Positions 17,809 to 25,796 of a stretch of 64,000 nt of DNA are shown in pieces; position 1 is the stretch's first letter; each line of letters begins with the position of its first letter. Below the pieces are notes generated by a model that worked only from the letters and a program-made list of their open reading frames with translations, made no database searches and was not told the DNA's origin. Both the position numbers and the translations under genes were made by a program. Origin of the DNA: an uncultured Sphingorhabdus sp. (lineage in GTDB: Bacteria > Pseudomonadota > Alphaproteobacteria > Sphingomonadales > Sphingomonadaceae); NCBI GenBank assembly GCA_947501885.1, contig CANMXN010000001.1, positions 1,922,001 through 1,986,000 on the forward strand, read 5' to 3'.

Positions 17809-18482
17809 TAAGCTTCCAATGTTTCAATTTTGGCATCGAGATCAATAGCGCGCGTTGATAAAACTTCATTGCCTTTGTTGAACAGTTCGAGATTTTTACG
17901 GTTAGCGCCAATTTCTTTTAATTTGGCATCGCGTTCATGCAACATTTCTTCAATCTCATCGCTATAAAGGCGGACCATAGCTGTGATAAGCTTATTTACG
18001 AGCTTGTCCTCTTGCGTATCATCGACATCGTAAAGCGGTAGATGGTCAATCATGATTTTGGCGGGATACATCCATTCATCGGTAACCCAGCGGTTGGTTG
18101 TGAACCATTCACGCGGGATTCCCTGTTTGTCGATGGATAAGGCTATTAAATGAGACACGCGGGCCTTTTTTTTATTCTTTGAATAATCAGGTTTGGCAAT
18201 GCTGCGCGAAGCTTTTTTTATCTGGGTCTTGTCCAAAAACAGGTGAAAATGCCCATGTTCATCTGGGCTGCGTGACCCTGGTTTATGGACATGATAATAC
18301 CAACGGGACTGACATTTTTTGCTTCGTGCATCGAATTTGGGATAATGTTCCCACCATTTAATATCTTCATCTTGGGGTAGGACGCGCTGCATGAGGGGCT
18401 TGCCCTCTTGTGCCATGGCTACAATTGATTCAATTACAGTCTGCGCTGCTTCTAATTGTATCGTGCGTTTATCTGCAGACAT
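17808..18482 (-). CDS. conserved hypothetical protein, possibly DUF6969 family
   Basis: 224 aa, soluble, with no signal peptide or membrane segment. It has a helical N-terminus, a central region rich in Trp, Tyr and His (SRWYYHVHKPG, GHFHLFLDKTQ), the segment HLIALSIDKQGIPREWFTTNRWVTDEW, and a long charged C-terminal helix, possibly coiled coil (about 170-224). The HFHLF stretch and overall layout remind me of the uncharacterised DUF6969 family; this is recollection, not a search result. It is coupled to dapE by a one-base overlap. I can give no function. Confidence 0.7.
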   Translation of the reverse strand: MSADKRTIQLEAAQTVIESIVAMAQEGKPLMQRVLPQDEDIKWWEHYPKFDARSKKCQSRWYYHVHKPGSRSPDEHGHFHLFLDKTQIKKASRSIAKPDYSKNKKKARVSHLIALSIDKQGIPREWFTTNRWVTDEWMYPAKIMIDHLPLYDVDDTQEDKLVNKLITAMVRLYSDEIEEMLHERDAKLKEIGANRKNLELFNKGNEVLSTRAIDLDAKIETLEA

Positions 18483-18650
18483 TCGTCTTACTCCAAATTA
18501 AATCTTATCTTTATCTATTATGGTGATAGCTTTTATAAAAATATAGAGGTTATTCGTTATTTTTCTAAAAAAGTCTCGATGAGACTGATTAAAATCTTTT
18601 GTGTGAAGATATGATGCGTTTCATATATTGCTTACCAATATATTTTGGAC

Positions 18651-18684
18651 AAAAAAAAGACGACACCCAGAGGTGCCGTCTTCT
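18651..18684 (-). terminator. intrinsic terminator of the Cys/Ala-rich lipoprotein gene
   Basis: On the minus strand AGACGGCACC pairs with GGTGTCGTCT (one mismatch) around a four-base loop and runs into eight Ts. It starts about 20 bases after the stop codon, indicating a well-expressed single-gene unit. Confidence 0.88.
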
Positions 18685-18704
18685 TAAATTTATAAAGCGA
18701 TGCT

Positions 18705-19058
18705 TTAGTTAGCTGCGCAAGCTGCTGCACATGCTGCGCCGCAAACTGCGTCTTTAGCAGCACAAGCCGCGCCACAAGCTGCACAACCTACTGCTTCAGC
18801 AGCACCACATGCTGCGCAAGCTGCTGCACATGCTGCGCCACAAGCCGCACAACCAGCGGCACAAGCTGCTCCGCATGCTGCACAACCAGCAGCACAAGCT
18901 GCTCCGCATGCCGCACAACCAGCAGCACATACTGCGCCGCACGCTGCACATTCAACGGCACAAGCTGCATCAGAAGCTGTTTCTGATGAACATGCACTTG
19001 TTGCGATTGCAAGACCACCAGCTACTGCTAGCATAGATGCAAGTTTAGTTTTTCTCAT
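18705..19058 (-). CDS. small Cys/Ala-rich lipoprotein of 11-residue repeats, function unknown
   Basis: 117 aa from the ATG at 19058, which has GGAAAGGAT upstream; an in-frame ATG at 19094 would add 12 residues before the signal peptide. The signal peptide MRKTKLASMLAVAGG ends at a lipobox-like ATSAC with Cys23. From about residue 37 the protein is a repeat of eleven residues, CAACGAACAAG, with seven copies (one with Glu for Cys, one with Asp for Cys) plus a partial one. It contains 22 Cys, about a quarter of the mature chain, spaced 3-4-4. I do not recognise the family. Alternating 3-4-4 spacing is that of a helical hendecad, so the Cys could line one face of a helix and bind metal or a thiol-reactive ligand. 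It has its own terminator. Confidence 0.85.
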   Translation of the reverse strand: MRKTKLASMLAVAGGLAIATSACSSETASDAACAVECAACGAVCAAGCAACGAACAAGCAACGAACAAGCAACGAACAAACAACGAAEAVGCAACGAACAAKDAVCGAACAAACAAN

Positions 19059-19435
19059 TTTTGATCCTTTCCTTCCTAATCGATCACCATTCATTGTAAC
19101 GATCGATCAGGATTTTATTCCCTGTACAATCTAAAAATCATGGCCGCCAATCAGCATAAAATATGAGACTGACGAAAGATTCGGCTACAACACCTTTTCA
19201 CCATAGTATAGATAAAATTTGCAATAATTTTTCATCGATATAACTAAGCATATGATTAACAATAATTTTTTTTAATCTTAAATATTGTAAAATAGCTGAA
19301 AGTTATAAGAACCATTAATAAATATCTTCAATTTACGGTGAATCGCATACCGTTCAGCGCTGATTCATGCAATATTTTGGATGTGATTCTGTCTTAAAAA
19401 TAAGATTGATCATATATTATATGAGCTTAAGATCG
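19059..19435. other. AT-rich intergenic region upstream of the Cys/Ala lipoprotein gene
   Basis: 377 bases with no coding signal. The minus-strand promoter of the lipoprotein gene should lie here. A weak ECF-like pair (GGAAT then CGTT 15 bases later, minus strand, around 19105-19130) is below what I would call a promoter. GATCGATC-type palindromes lie near 19075-19110. The gene downstream on the minus strand is the lipoprotein; the GST ends at 19436. Confidence 0.4.
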
Positions 19436-20092
19436 TTATACACGTTCGAAACGCTCTAATATCCACTTTTCTTTCTGGCCTGCTTCATACCATTCTTCTA
19501 CCCAATGATGCTGTAAGATTGCATCGCTATAGGCTGCTGCAAAACCAGGGAGTGTAAAGCCATAAGTTTTAAAGCGGCTTACAATTGGTGCATACATGAT
19601 ATCGGCAGCGCTAAATGTTCCAAATAGATAAGGCCCGCTTCCGCCAAATCGAGACCGTGCTTCTGCCCAAAGGCTGATGATGCGCAATGCATCTTCTTTA
19701 CAATCTTCGCTAGGAACAAAGTCATCATAGCATTGGCTGACATTCATTGGGCATTCTGATCGCAAAGCTTGAAAACTGCTGTGCATTTCGGCGGATAGGC
19801 TGCGCGCCATTGCATTGGCGATGGGGTCTTTGGGCCAGAAACGATCATTACCCACCTTATTAGCAAGCCAATCAATAATAGCGAGTGAATCCCAAACGAC
19901 CGTTTCATTATCCCATAGCGTTGGTACTTTACCAGCTGATGGGATGAGGTCGACTTGGTTTTTGCGCTTTTTCCAGCCCTTACCATAGAGAGAGACAGTT
20001 TCTTCTTTGAAACTTACTCCCGATTGTTTGCAAGCAAGCCATCCGCGCATGGACCAGCTTGAATATTTTTTATTACCAATGATTAATTTCAT
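19436..20092 (-). CDS. glutathione S-transferase family protein
   Basis: 218 aa with the two-domain GST layout. The thioredoxin-like N-terminal half begins MKLIIGNKKYSSWSMRGWLA, with Ser residues at the usual catalytic position, and has the cis-Pro and glutathione-binding segment GKVPTLWDNETVVWDSLAI. The helical C-terminal half includes FSAADIMYAPIVSRF. It should conjugate or reduce substrates using glutathione; the specific substrate cannot be read. It lies 14 bases downstream of engB on the same strand and may be read through from the rpmH-yidC-engB operon. Confidence 0.9.
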   Translation of the reverse strand: MKLIIGNKKYSSWSMRGWLACKQSGVSFKEETVSLYGKGWKKRKNQVDLIPSAGKVPTLWDNETVVWDSLAIIDWLANKVGNDRFWPKDPIANAMARSLSAEMHSSFQALRSECPMNVSQCYDDFVPSEDCKEDALRIISLWAEARSRFGGSGPYLFGTFSAADIMYAPIVSRFKTYGFTLPGFAAAYSDAILQHHWVEEWYEAGQKEKWILERFERV

Positions 20093-20106
20093 AATGGCCT
20101 CTTTGG

Positions 20107-20757
20107 TTAATATCCTAAAACAGTATCCAATATAATCTCTTGCAGTTCATCTATGCCAAATCTTTTCTCGGCAGATGTTACCGAAATCTCAGGATAGGCA
20201 GCAGGATGTTTGGACAGCGCCTGCAATGTCTGTACTTTTACTTTTTCCAATTCGCTATTTTTTATTTTATCAGCCTTGGTTAATATGATGCGATAACTTA
20301 CCGCCGCTTCATCGAGCATTTTCATAATATCATGATCGACATCTTTAATACCGCGTCTGCTATCTATTAAAACAAATGTACGTTTTAATACCTGTCTTCC
20401 GCGCAAATAATCATTGATTAAGTGCCGCCATTTTTTCACAGTTTGAATGGGGGCCTTCGCATAGCCATAGCCTGGCATATCAACGATGCGAAATAGCAAT
20501 GGCTCGCCAACATCAAAAAAGTTTAATTCTTGGGTTCGCCCTGGTGTGTTGGATGCGCGCGCTAATCCATTGCGCTTGGTGATGGCATTGATCAGTGATG
20601 ACTTACCAACGTTGGAGCGCCCAGCGAAAGCAATTTCGATCACATCAGGATCGGGCAAAAACTCAAGCTTTGGAGCAGAGCGCAGAAAAGCAATCGGTCC
20701 AGAAAATATGCGGTTAGCACGCTGCGCAGCCGTTTCAGTAGTGCCGTTCTCAGCCAT
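20107..20757 (-). CDS. engB: EngB (YsxC/YihA) ribosome-biogenesis GTPase
   Basis: 216 aa from the ATG at 20757; a longer reading to 20808 overlaps yidC and adds an unlikely Pro/Lys-rich start. It is a GTPase for large-subunit assembly. G1 is GRSNVGKSS, the G2 region is ASNTPGRTQ, G3 is DMPGYGYAKAP (the EngB-specific DMPGYGYA) and G4 is TKADKI. It is last in rpmH-rnpA-yidD-yidC-engB, four bases after the yidC stop, a standard order in alphaproteobacteria. Confidence 0.96.
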   Translation of the reverse strand: MAENGTTETAAQRANRIFSGPIAFLRSAPKLEFLPDPDVIEIAFAGRSNVGKSSLINAITKRNGLARASNTPGRTQELNFFDVGEPLLFRIVDMPGYGYAKAPIQTVKKWRHLINDYLRGRQVLKRTFVLIDSRRGIKDVDHDIMKMLDEAAVSYRIILTKADKIKNSELEKVKVQTLQALSKHPAAYPEISVTSAEKRFGIDELQEIILDTVLGY

Positions 20758-20761
20758 TCCT

Positions 20762-22657
20762 TTATTCAGCTGCTTTCTTGGCTTTTTCGGCGGCCTTGGC
20801 CTCAGCATCTTTGGCCATTTGTTCTTTGAGCTGCGGATGACGTGAATAAAGCCATTTTTGCTGTGCGATGGTCAATATGTTGGAAACCGCCCAATAAAGC
20901 TGTAGCCCTGCGGCAAATGGCGCCATCACGAAAACAAGGAACCATGGCATTAATCCAAAGATTTGTTTCTGAATTTCATCCATCGGTTGTGGGTTGAGGC
21001 GCTGCATTCCCCACAGAGACAACCCAATGATGATGGGCAATATGCCGATGGTCAGAAACTCTGGCGGCGTGAAGGGTAATAGTCCAAATAGGTTAACAGG
21101 CGTCAACGGGTCTTGAACCGATAAATCCTTGATCCATAGAATGAACGGTTGATGGCGCATTTCAATAGAAACCAGTAACAATTTATACAGTGCGAAAAAT
21201 ATGGGTATTTGAATAAGAATTGGCAAACAACCCGCTAAAGGATTAGCTTTTTCGTCTTTGTATAGCTTCATAATTTCTTGTTGCTGTTTTTGCTTGTCAT
21301 CTTTGAAGCGTTCTTGGATTTTCTTCATTTTTGGCTGAATGGCGCGCATTTGCGCCATAGATGCAAATTGTTTTTGGGCGATCGGGAACATAAGACCGCG
21401 CACAACAATTGTCAGACCGATAATGGCGAAACCAAAGTTGTCAAACCATCCGAAGAATGTGTTTAATATTTTGAAGAAGAATTTCTCAATCACACGAAAC
21501 CATCCCCAATCAATGGCAAGGTCTAATTTAGGAATACCTAGCTCATCGGTATATTGATCAAGAATCTCTACTTCTTTTGCGCCAGCAAATAGGCTGCTTT
21601 TATGTTCAATGCTGGCTCCCGTAGCCACTTGATCTTGGGTTTCTCGTACCATGATGGTCTGATAATTGCCATTGGGTGCCGTAAATTTTGCACGTGTTTT
21701 TGTATTTTGATCAGGGATTAGTGCGCTGAGCCAATATTTATCGGTAAAACCGAGCCAACCACCCTTGGTTGTGAAATCAATACCGTCGGCTTCTTCTTCT
21801 ACATCATCATAACCATAGTCATAATCGGCGATGTAGCTGCTATCATCATCAGCCTCGCTGAACACACCCATTGGGCCGACATGGACATTCCAAAAACCTT
21901 GGTCTTCTGGAGCGGTTGCGCGGTTAAGAATGCCAATGGGAGCAATACTTACAGCTGCCGCAGCTATGGAAGTCGTTGATTCAGCTTGGGTGGTTTGCGT
22001 GTCTTCATTTGTGTCTGTTGCCGTTTCTGTTTCAGCTGACGCAGCCGAATTTGATGCTATATTATTGGTGAATTTTTGCGTGACATTGATCATATAATCA
22101 TCATCGATAGTCAATATGATTTCAAATTTTTGACCCTGCGGATTGCTCCAATCAAGCGTGACAGGGCTTCTAGGAGTAAGCACTGCCGCGGATGTATTCC
22201 AAACGCTTTTATTGTCAGGCAAAACCACACCATTACCAACCCAAGCAAAGCGCGCATAATAGGCATCTTCGGTGCCTGATGGTGCAAATAAGCGTACTTT
22301 GGGCGAATCCTTTGCAAGCTTGGTGCGGTGGGCTAATAGCAAAATATCGTCAAATTTTGCGCCTTCCAGATTGATGGACCCAGATAGTTTGGGGGTATCA
22401 ATTTTCACACGTGGATTACCTTGCAAAGCCTTAGCAACAGATATGATTTTTTGAGGAGCATTATCAGAATTTATCGCATTTATATCAGATGCAGCGCCCG
22501 CAGCATTCGTTGCGCCATTGGCTGCTTTCTCACGGGCTGCAATTTGTTCTGCTGTAGGCTGCGGTTGAGGAAAGAAATAATCGGCAACATAGGGCCAGCC
22601 AAATAGTACCAATCCCGTTAATAGGATAGCCAATATTAAGTTACGGCGATCTTCCAC
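20762..22657 (-). CDS. yidC: YidC membrane protein insertase
   Basis: 631 aa. It inserts and folds inner-membrane proteins with or without SecYEG. The N-terminal helix ILAILLTGLVLFGWPYVAD is followed by a long periplasmic domain (to about 380), here carrying an acidic Thr/Glu-rich insert around 215-235. The conserved C-terminal core has five helices, including FGWFDNFGFAIIGLTIVVRG, QKQFASMAQMRAIQPKMKKIQERFKDD, GCLPILIQIPIFFALYKLL and the closing GLQLYWAVSNILTIAQQ. It sits between yidD and engB. Secure. Confidence 0.97.
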   Translation of the reverse strand: MEDRRNLILAILLTGLVLFGWPYVADYFFPQPQPTAEQIAAREKAANGATNAAGAASDINAINSDNAPQKIISVAKALQGNPRVKIDTPKLSGSINLEGAKFDDILLLAHRTKLAKDSPKVRLFAPSGTEDAYYARFAWVGNGVVLPDNKSVWNTSAAVLTPRSPVTLDWSNPQGQKFEIILTIDDDYMINVTQKFTNNIASNSAASAETETATDTNEDTQTTQAESTTSIAAAAVSIAPIGILNRATAPEDQGFWNVHVGPMGVFSEADDDSSYIADYDYGYDDVEEEADGIDFTTKGGWLGFTDKYWLSALIPDQNTKTRAKFTAPNGNYQTIMVRETQDQVATGASIEHKSSLFAGAKEVEILDQYTDELGIPKLDLAIDWGWFRVIEKFFFKILNTFFGWFDNFGFAIIGLTIVVRGLMFPIAQKQFASMAQMRAIQPKMKKIQERFKDDKQKQQQEIMKLYKDEKANPLAGCLPILIQIPIFFALYKLLLVSIEMRHQPFILWIKDLSVQDPLTPVNLFGLLPFTPPEFLTIGILPIIIGLSLWGMQRLNPQPMDEIQKQIFGLMPWFLVFVMAPFAAGLQLYWAVSNILTIAQQKWLYSRHPQLKEQMAKDAEAKAAEKAKKAAE

Positions 22658-22668
22658 GTTTCAATTCC

Positions 22669-22905
22669 CTATAATTTGTCTTTTTTACAATTGCATGGGA
22701 CTGGATCATATCCAAAACCGCCCCAAGGATGACAGCGCAATAGCCGTTTCAATCCAATCCAGCTACCCTTAATCGCGCCAAATTTTTCGACCGCTTCAAT
22801 CATGTAGGCGCTACAGCTGGGTGTGTAGCGACAAGAGGGCGGTAAAATACGCGACGGCCCCCATTGCCAGAGCTTTGATATCAAAATGATAGCGCGTCCT
22901 ATCAT
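22669..22905 (-). CDS. yidD: YidD membrane protein insertion efficiency factor
   Basis: 78 aa. The YidD hallmarks are all present: [45 protein letters not shown]. It is a small membrane-associated protein thought to help YidC. It overlaps rnpA by four bases (ATGA), showing translational coupling, and is followed by yidC 11 bases later. Confidence 0.96.
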   Translation of the reverse strand: MIGRAIILISKLWQWGPSRILPPSCRYTPSCSAYMIEAVEKFGAIKGSWIGLKRLLRCHPWGGFGYDPVPCNCKKDKL

Positions 22906-23261
22906 TCTGATATCAAATTATTTATCTGGTTATTTGGTGAGTTTTTCACTATCTTTTTAAGCGCATATGCAAAGTCATTTTGCAGTTTAGAATAGTCATA
23001 ATCTATACCACCTATGCGGCCGATTAAAATATGATCTGCACCATTTTGCCCATCTTTTGGTAAAAATTCTCGTGCCAATTCGCGTAATCTGCGTTTCATG
23101 CGATTGCGGACCACAGCATTACCAACTTTTTTGGTAACAGTGATGCCGAGTCTTTTTTGATTATCACCATCATGCCGGTCGTATATTAATAAGACGAAGC
23201 CTTTGGTTGCGAATCGTCGACCTTTATTAGCTGCCAGAAAGTCTGGCCGCCTTTTGATCAT
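22902..23261 (-). CDS. rnpA: RNase P protein component
   Basis: 119 aa from the ATG at 23261; in-frame ATGs at 23285 and 23303 would lengthen it by 8 and 14 residues, and none has a clear ribosome-binding site. I chose the one whose start ([17 protein letters not shown]) matches family length. RnpA binds the RNase P RNA and aids tRNA 5' maturation. The basic RNR motif lies in [17 protein letters not shown], preceded by [13 protein letters not shown]. It lies between rpmH and yidD in the canonical operon. Confidence 0.93.
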   Translation of the reverse strand: MIKRRPDFLAANKGRRFATKGFVLLIYDRHDGDNQKRLGITVTKKVGNAVVRNRMKRRLRELAREFLPKDGQNGADHILIGRIGGIDYDYSKLQNDFAYALKKIVKNSPNNQINNLISE

Positions 23262-23324
23262 GATATGATTATTTTGGGCGTTCATTATAAACGCACGCAG
23301 CATAAGGTATATGCTGATATGAGC

Positions 23325-23459
23325 TTAGGCAGAAAGGCTTTTACGACCACGTCCACGGCGCGCATTCAGTATTTTACGGCCATTTGCATCGGCCATACGA
23401 TGACGGAATCCGTGGCGACGCTTGCGTACAAGGTTGCTTGGCTGAAAGGTCCGTTTCAT
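23325..23459 (-). CDS. rpmH: 50S ribosomal protein L34
   Basis: 44 aa, read directly from the minus strand: it begins [18 protein letters not shown] and ends GRGRKSLSA before a TAA at 23325. Composition and length are exactly those of L34, the smallest large-subunit protein. It heads the rpmH-rnpA-yidD-yidC-engB operon. The 212 bases upstream to the peroxiredoxin gene hold its promoter, which I could not pin down. Confidence 0.97.
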   Translation of the reverse strand: MKRTFQPSNLVRKRRHGFRHRMADANGRKILNARRGRGRKSLSA

Positions 23460-23671
23460 GACTGGTATCCTCGAAAAAATATCGTATAAAATAAAAAGGC
23501 GCTCGCCACTTAATAGGGCGTGCGACCTGTGTTGGCGTTCGGATATGACGAAGCCGTCAATATGTCAAGCCCTGATACAGCAGTGAACGTACAATATTGC
23601 ATTATCTTTGCTTTGTATCGCTGCACAATTGCGCCTCTTATTTCTTTGTGAGATCATATAGCGATTCTATA

Positions 23672-24325
23672 TTAAAGCGCTGCAGATTTGAGCGCTGCTA
23701 GCGCTTCAGTGGGTTCAAGACGCTCCCGATAATCACGATTAACATCAGCCAAGATAATTTTGCCACCCTTGGCCACCACATATGTCGCGGGAATAGGCAA
23801 TGTCCATCCGCTATTATCATTGAGCGCAGCGAGATCCATGCCAAAGCCGCTATATACGGCTTGCAATTTAGCGGGGAGTTCAAAAACAATAGCTAAGGCT
23901 TGCGCGAGACTATTTGCGCTATCAGTTAATATTGGAAATTGTAGCTCATTCTTCTCAATCGTGCTGAGTGAATTATCTGGTTTTTCGGGTGATATAGCGA
24001 CCAATGTACCGCCAAGCGCCTGTATGTCGCTGAGCAATTGCTGATAGGCTTGTAGCTCAAGATTGCAATAAGGACACCAACCGCCGCGATAAAATGTAAA
24101 AATAGCGGGGCCATCTTTGTATAAATCGGCTATGTTTACGTTATTGCCGAGTGCATCACTCATGCTCACATTGGGCATCATATCGCCAGCTCTCAAGGAT
24201 TGATCACCTACACCTTGTGCATCCAATTCAGCCGCAGCCTCTCGCATGATTTCCATTGCTTCGGTGGGGATACGCTTGATGCCTTGGGCTGATGTTTCGG
24301 CGAGTAATTCTTTTAAACTAGACAT
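23672..24325 (-). CDS. peroxiredoxin-like (AhpC/TSA family) protein
   Basis: 217 aa from the ATG at 24325, which has GGAGA seven bases upstream. It has a thioredoxin fold with the peroxidatic motif RGGWCPYCNLE (Cys84, Cys87), preceded by GPAIFTFY and followed by VAISPEKPDNS, which identifies the AhpC/TSA superfamily. The CxxC arrangement and the helical N-terminal 40 residues match the peroxiredoxin-like group found next to oxidative-stress genes. It probably reduces peroxides in the cytoplasm. It is separated from the next gene (24385) by 59 bases on the same strand, so they may be co-transcribed. Confidence 0.88.
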   Translation of the reverse strand: MSSLKELLAETSAQGIKRIPTEAMEIMREAAAELDAQGVGDQSLRAGDMMPNVSMSDALGNNVNIADLYKDGPAIFTFYRGGWCPYCNLELQAYQQLLSDIQALGGTLVAISPEKPDNSLSTIEKNELQFPILTDSANSLAQALAIVFELPAKLQAVYSGFGMDLAALNDNSGWTLPIPATYVVAKGGKIILADVNRDYRERLEPTEALAALKSAAL

Positions 24326-24384
24326 ATCATTCTCCATGGGGGTTATTATGAATAAGATGAGAGTGATACCGAAAATGTTCAAGC

Positions 24385-24732
24385 CTATTTCGTATCGGGC
24401 CGTTTAAAGATTTTCTTTATTTGCTCTTTAACGGGAGGAAGTTCAGGCATCTCCTTTTGCCCTTTGCGGCGCAGTGCCCAATCGCTCCATCGGTTATATT
24501 GCGGAAATTTATTGCGAAACCGCACATATAATTTCTTGCCCAATATTGAGTTTTTGACGACCAATGCGAGGCCAATGGGGAATAATATGATAAAGCCAGG
24601 GCCAGGAATAGCGCCGACAATTGGGGAAATAATAATCATTATCCAACCGAGCGATAATAGCCCGATCCGACGTGCTTGATTTTTGCCGCCAGCTTTTCTC
24701 TGATTTTTTTGGATCGGGTCGCTTTTTTTCAC
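24385..24732 (-). CDS. small membrane protein, PGPGW-like family
   Basis: 115 aa. A basic N-terminus (about 22 residues) precedes two hydrophobic segments around GLLSLGWIMIIISPIVGAIPG and FIILFPIGLALVV, joined at PGPGF, close to the PGPGW motif of a family of putative transmembrane proteins. A basic, polar tail with RWSDWALRRKG follows. It is probably an inner-membrane hairpin with both ends in the cytoplasm. The function is unknown. Confidence 0.75.
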   Translation of the reverse strand: MKKSDPIQKNQRKAGGKNQARRIGLLSLGWIMIIISPIVGAIPGPGFIILFPIGLALVVKNSILGKKLYVRFRNKFPQYNRWSDWALRRKGQKEMPELPPVKEQIKKIFKRPDTK

Positions 24733-24783
24733 ATGATATATGTGGTGATATTATGCATAGGAAACAAGGTTAAATATGATTGT

Positions 24784-25641
24784 TTAGCTATTTAACGCTG
24801 CATATTGTGCAATATCGTCCACTGTTAAATCAATATATTCATCATGCGAGGCGCTATTCGTCATCCAATAAAAGGCCTTGGCTTGTGCATCATCCATACC
24901 AGCAATGTCGCGGTAATAATCAATATAGCTATTGTGTACAGGATCATTGTCGGCAAAGTCATGCGGTTCCATACCATCTTCATCACGCCAGCTATGAACA
25001 GCGAAATTGGCACTGGGATGGGCGCTGCGCTTATGGCCAGCCAAAAATAATTCTACGCCGCCCGAGCGGACAGAACCATTTTCTGGAATATGCGTTGAAA
25101 TTCCCAATTGATTAATCTTGCGTGCCAAAGAAAGGTTGACCTCATCATCAACCGTACCAGCAACATCGATCATATCGATTTGCTTTATGGCAGGATAAGC
25201 GCGTATCATCTGGTTGAATCTATCCATACTATAGCTGTCCGTTGTACCTATCATCTCTGCGCGATTGGGTGCAATTACACGAAAGCTACCATAGCTGGCT
25301 ATGGCGGGTTGCGGTGTCGCTACATATGACATTGCGGTATGATTTTGTTCGGGGATATAGCGCGTTATATTATCTTGATAGATATAAGATTCTTCATAGG
25401 TGGTGATGGTTTCGCTATATCCATCTTCAGAAACTTTGATTTCGCGATATGTCACACTTTCATTCAGCAATGGGACTGATTTATCGCTTTCCAAATAGCT
25501 GGTCTGTTGGGGCTCTACAATTTGTGCATTAGCGACCGCAAAAATATTGGGAGCAAATAATAATGCTGCCATCATTAGGCCATAGAATATCTGGCTAAGG
25601 CGATGGTGTTTTTCATTCTTGGTTGTGACTATTTTGTTCAT
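24784..25641 (-). CDS. exported ClpP/crotonase-fold-like protein (COG3904-like)
   Basis: 285 aa from the ATG at 25641 (another in-frame ATG at 25659; neither has a strong ribosome-binding site). A signal peptide ends near ANAQ (about residue 40). The C-terminal half resembles predicted periplasmic proteins with a ClpP/crotonase fold: a DMIDVAGTVDDEVNLSLARK segment, GGVELFLAGHKRS and FAVHSW. A Ser in VRSGG and a His in AVHSW sit where ClpP-like proteins place catalytic residues, but this is inference. The N-terminal 100 residues are polar and unfamiliar. It could be a secreted serine hydrolase or an inactive relative. Confidence 0.6.
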   Translation of the reverse strand: MNKIVTTKNEKHHRLSQIFYGLMMAALLFAPNIFAVANAQIVEPQQTSYLESDKSVPLLNESVTYREIKVSEDGYSETITTYEESYIYQDNITRYIPEQNHTAMSYVATPQPAIASYGSFRVIAPNRAEMIGTTDSYSMDRFNQMIRAYPAIKQIDMIDVAGTVDDEVNLSLARKINQLGISTHIPENGSVRSGGVELFLAGHKRSAHPSANFAVHSWRDEDGMEPHDFADNDPVHNSYIDYYRDIAGMDDAQAKAFYWMTNSASHDEYIDLTVDDIAQYAALNS

Positions 25642-25796
25642 ATAGTAGCAAATAGGCACATTTTGCTGCGATAGTTTTCACAAGAATAGTTACGAAAAAA
25701 TTTATCATATCTATTGCAGCTATATTATTTGCTGCTGGACTCATGGCTTTATTCTTTCTAACAAGAACAAATAGTGAATATTAATGAGGTGTCATT

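Noticed and set aside
18788-19036. Frames within and antisense to the Cys/Ala lipoprotein gene
   Set aside because: They are low-complexity His/Gln/Leu readings of the same 33-base DNA repeat. The strong ribosome-binding site, signal peptide and terminator all support only the Cys/Ala frame.
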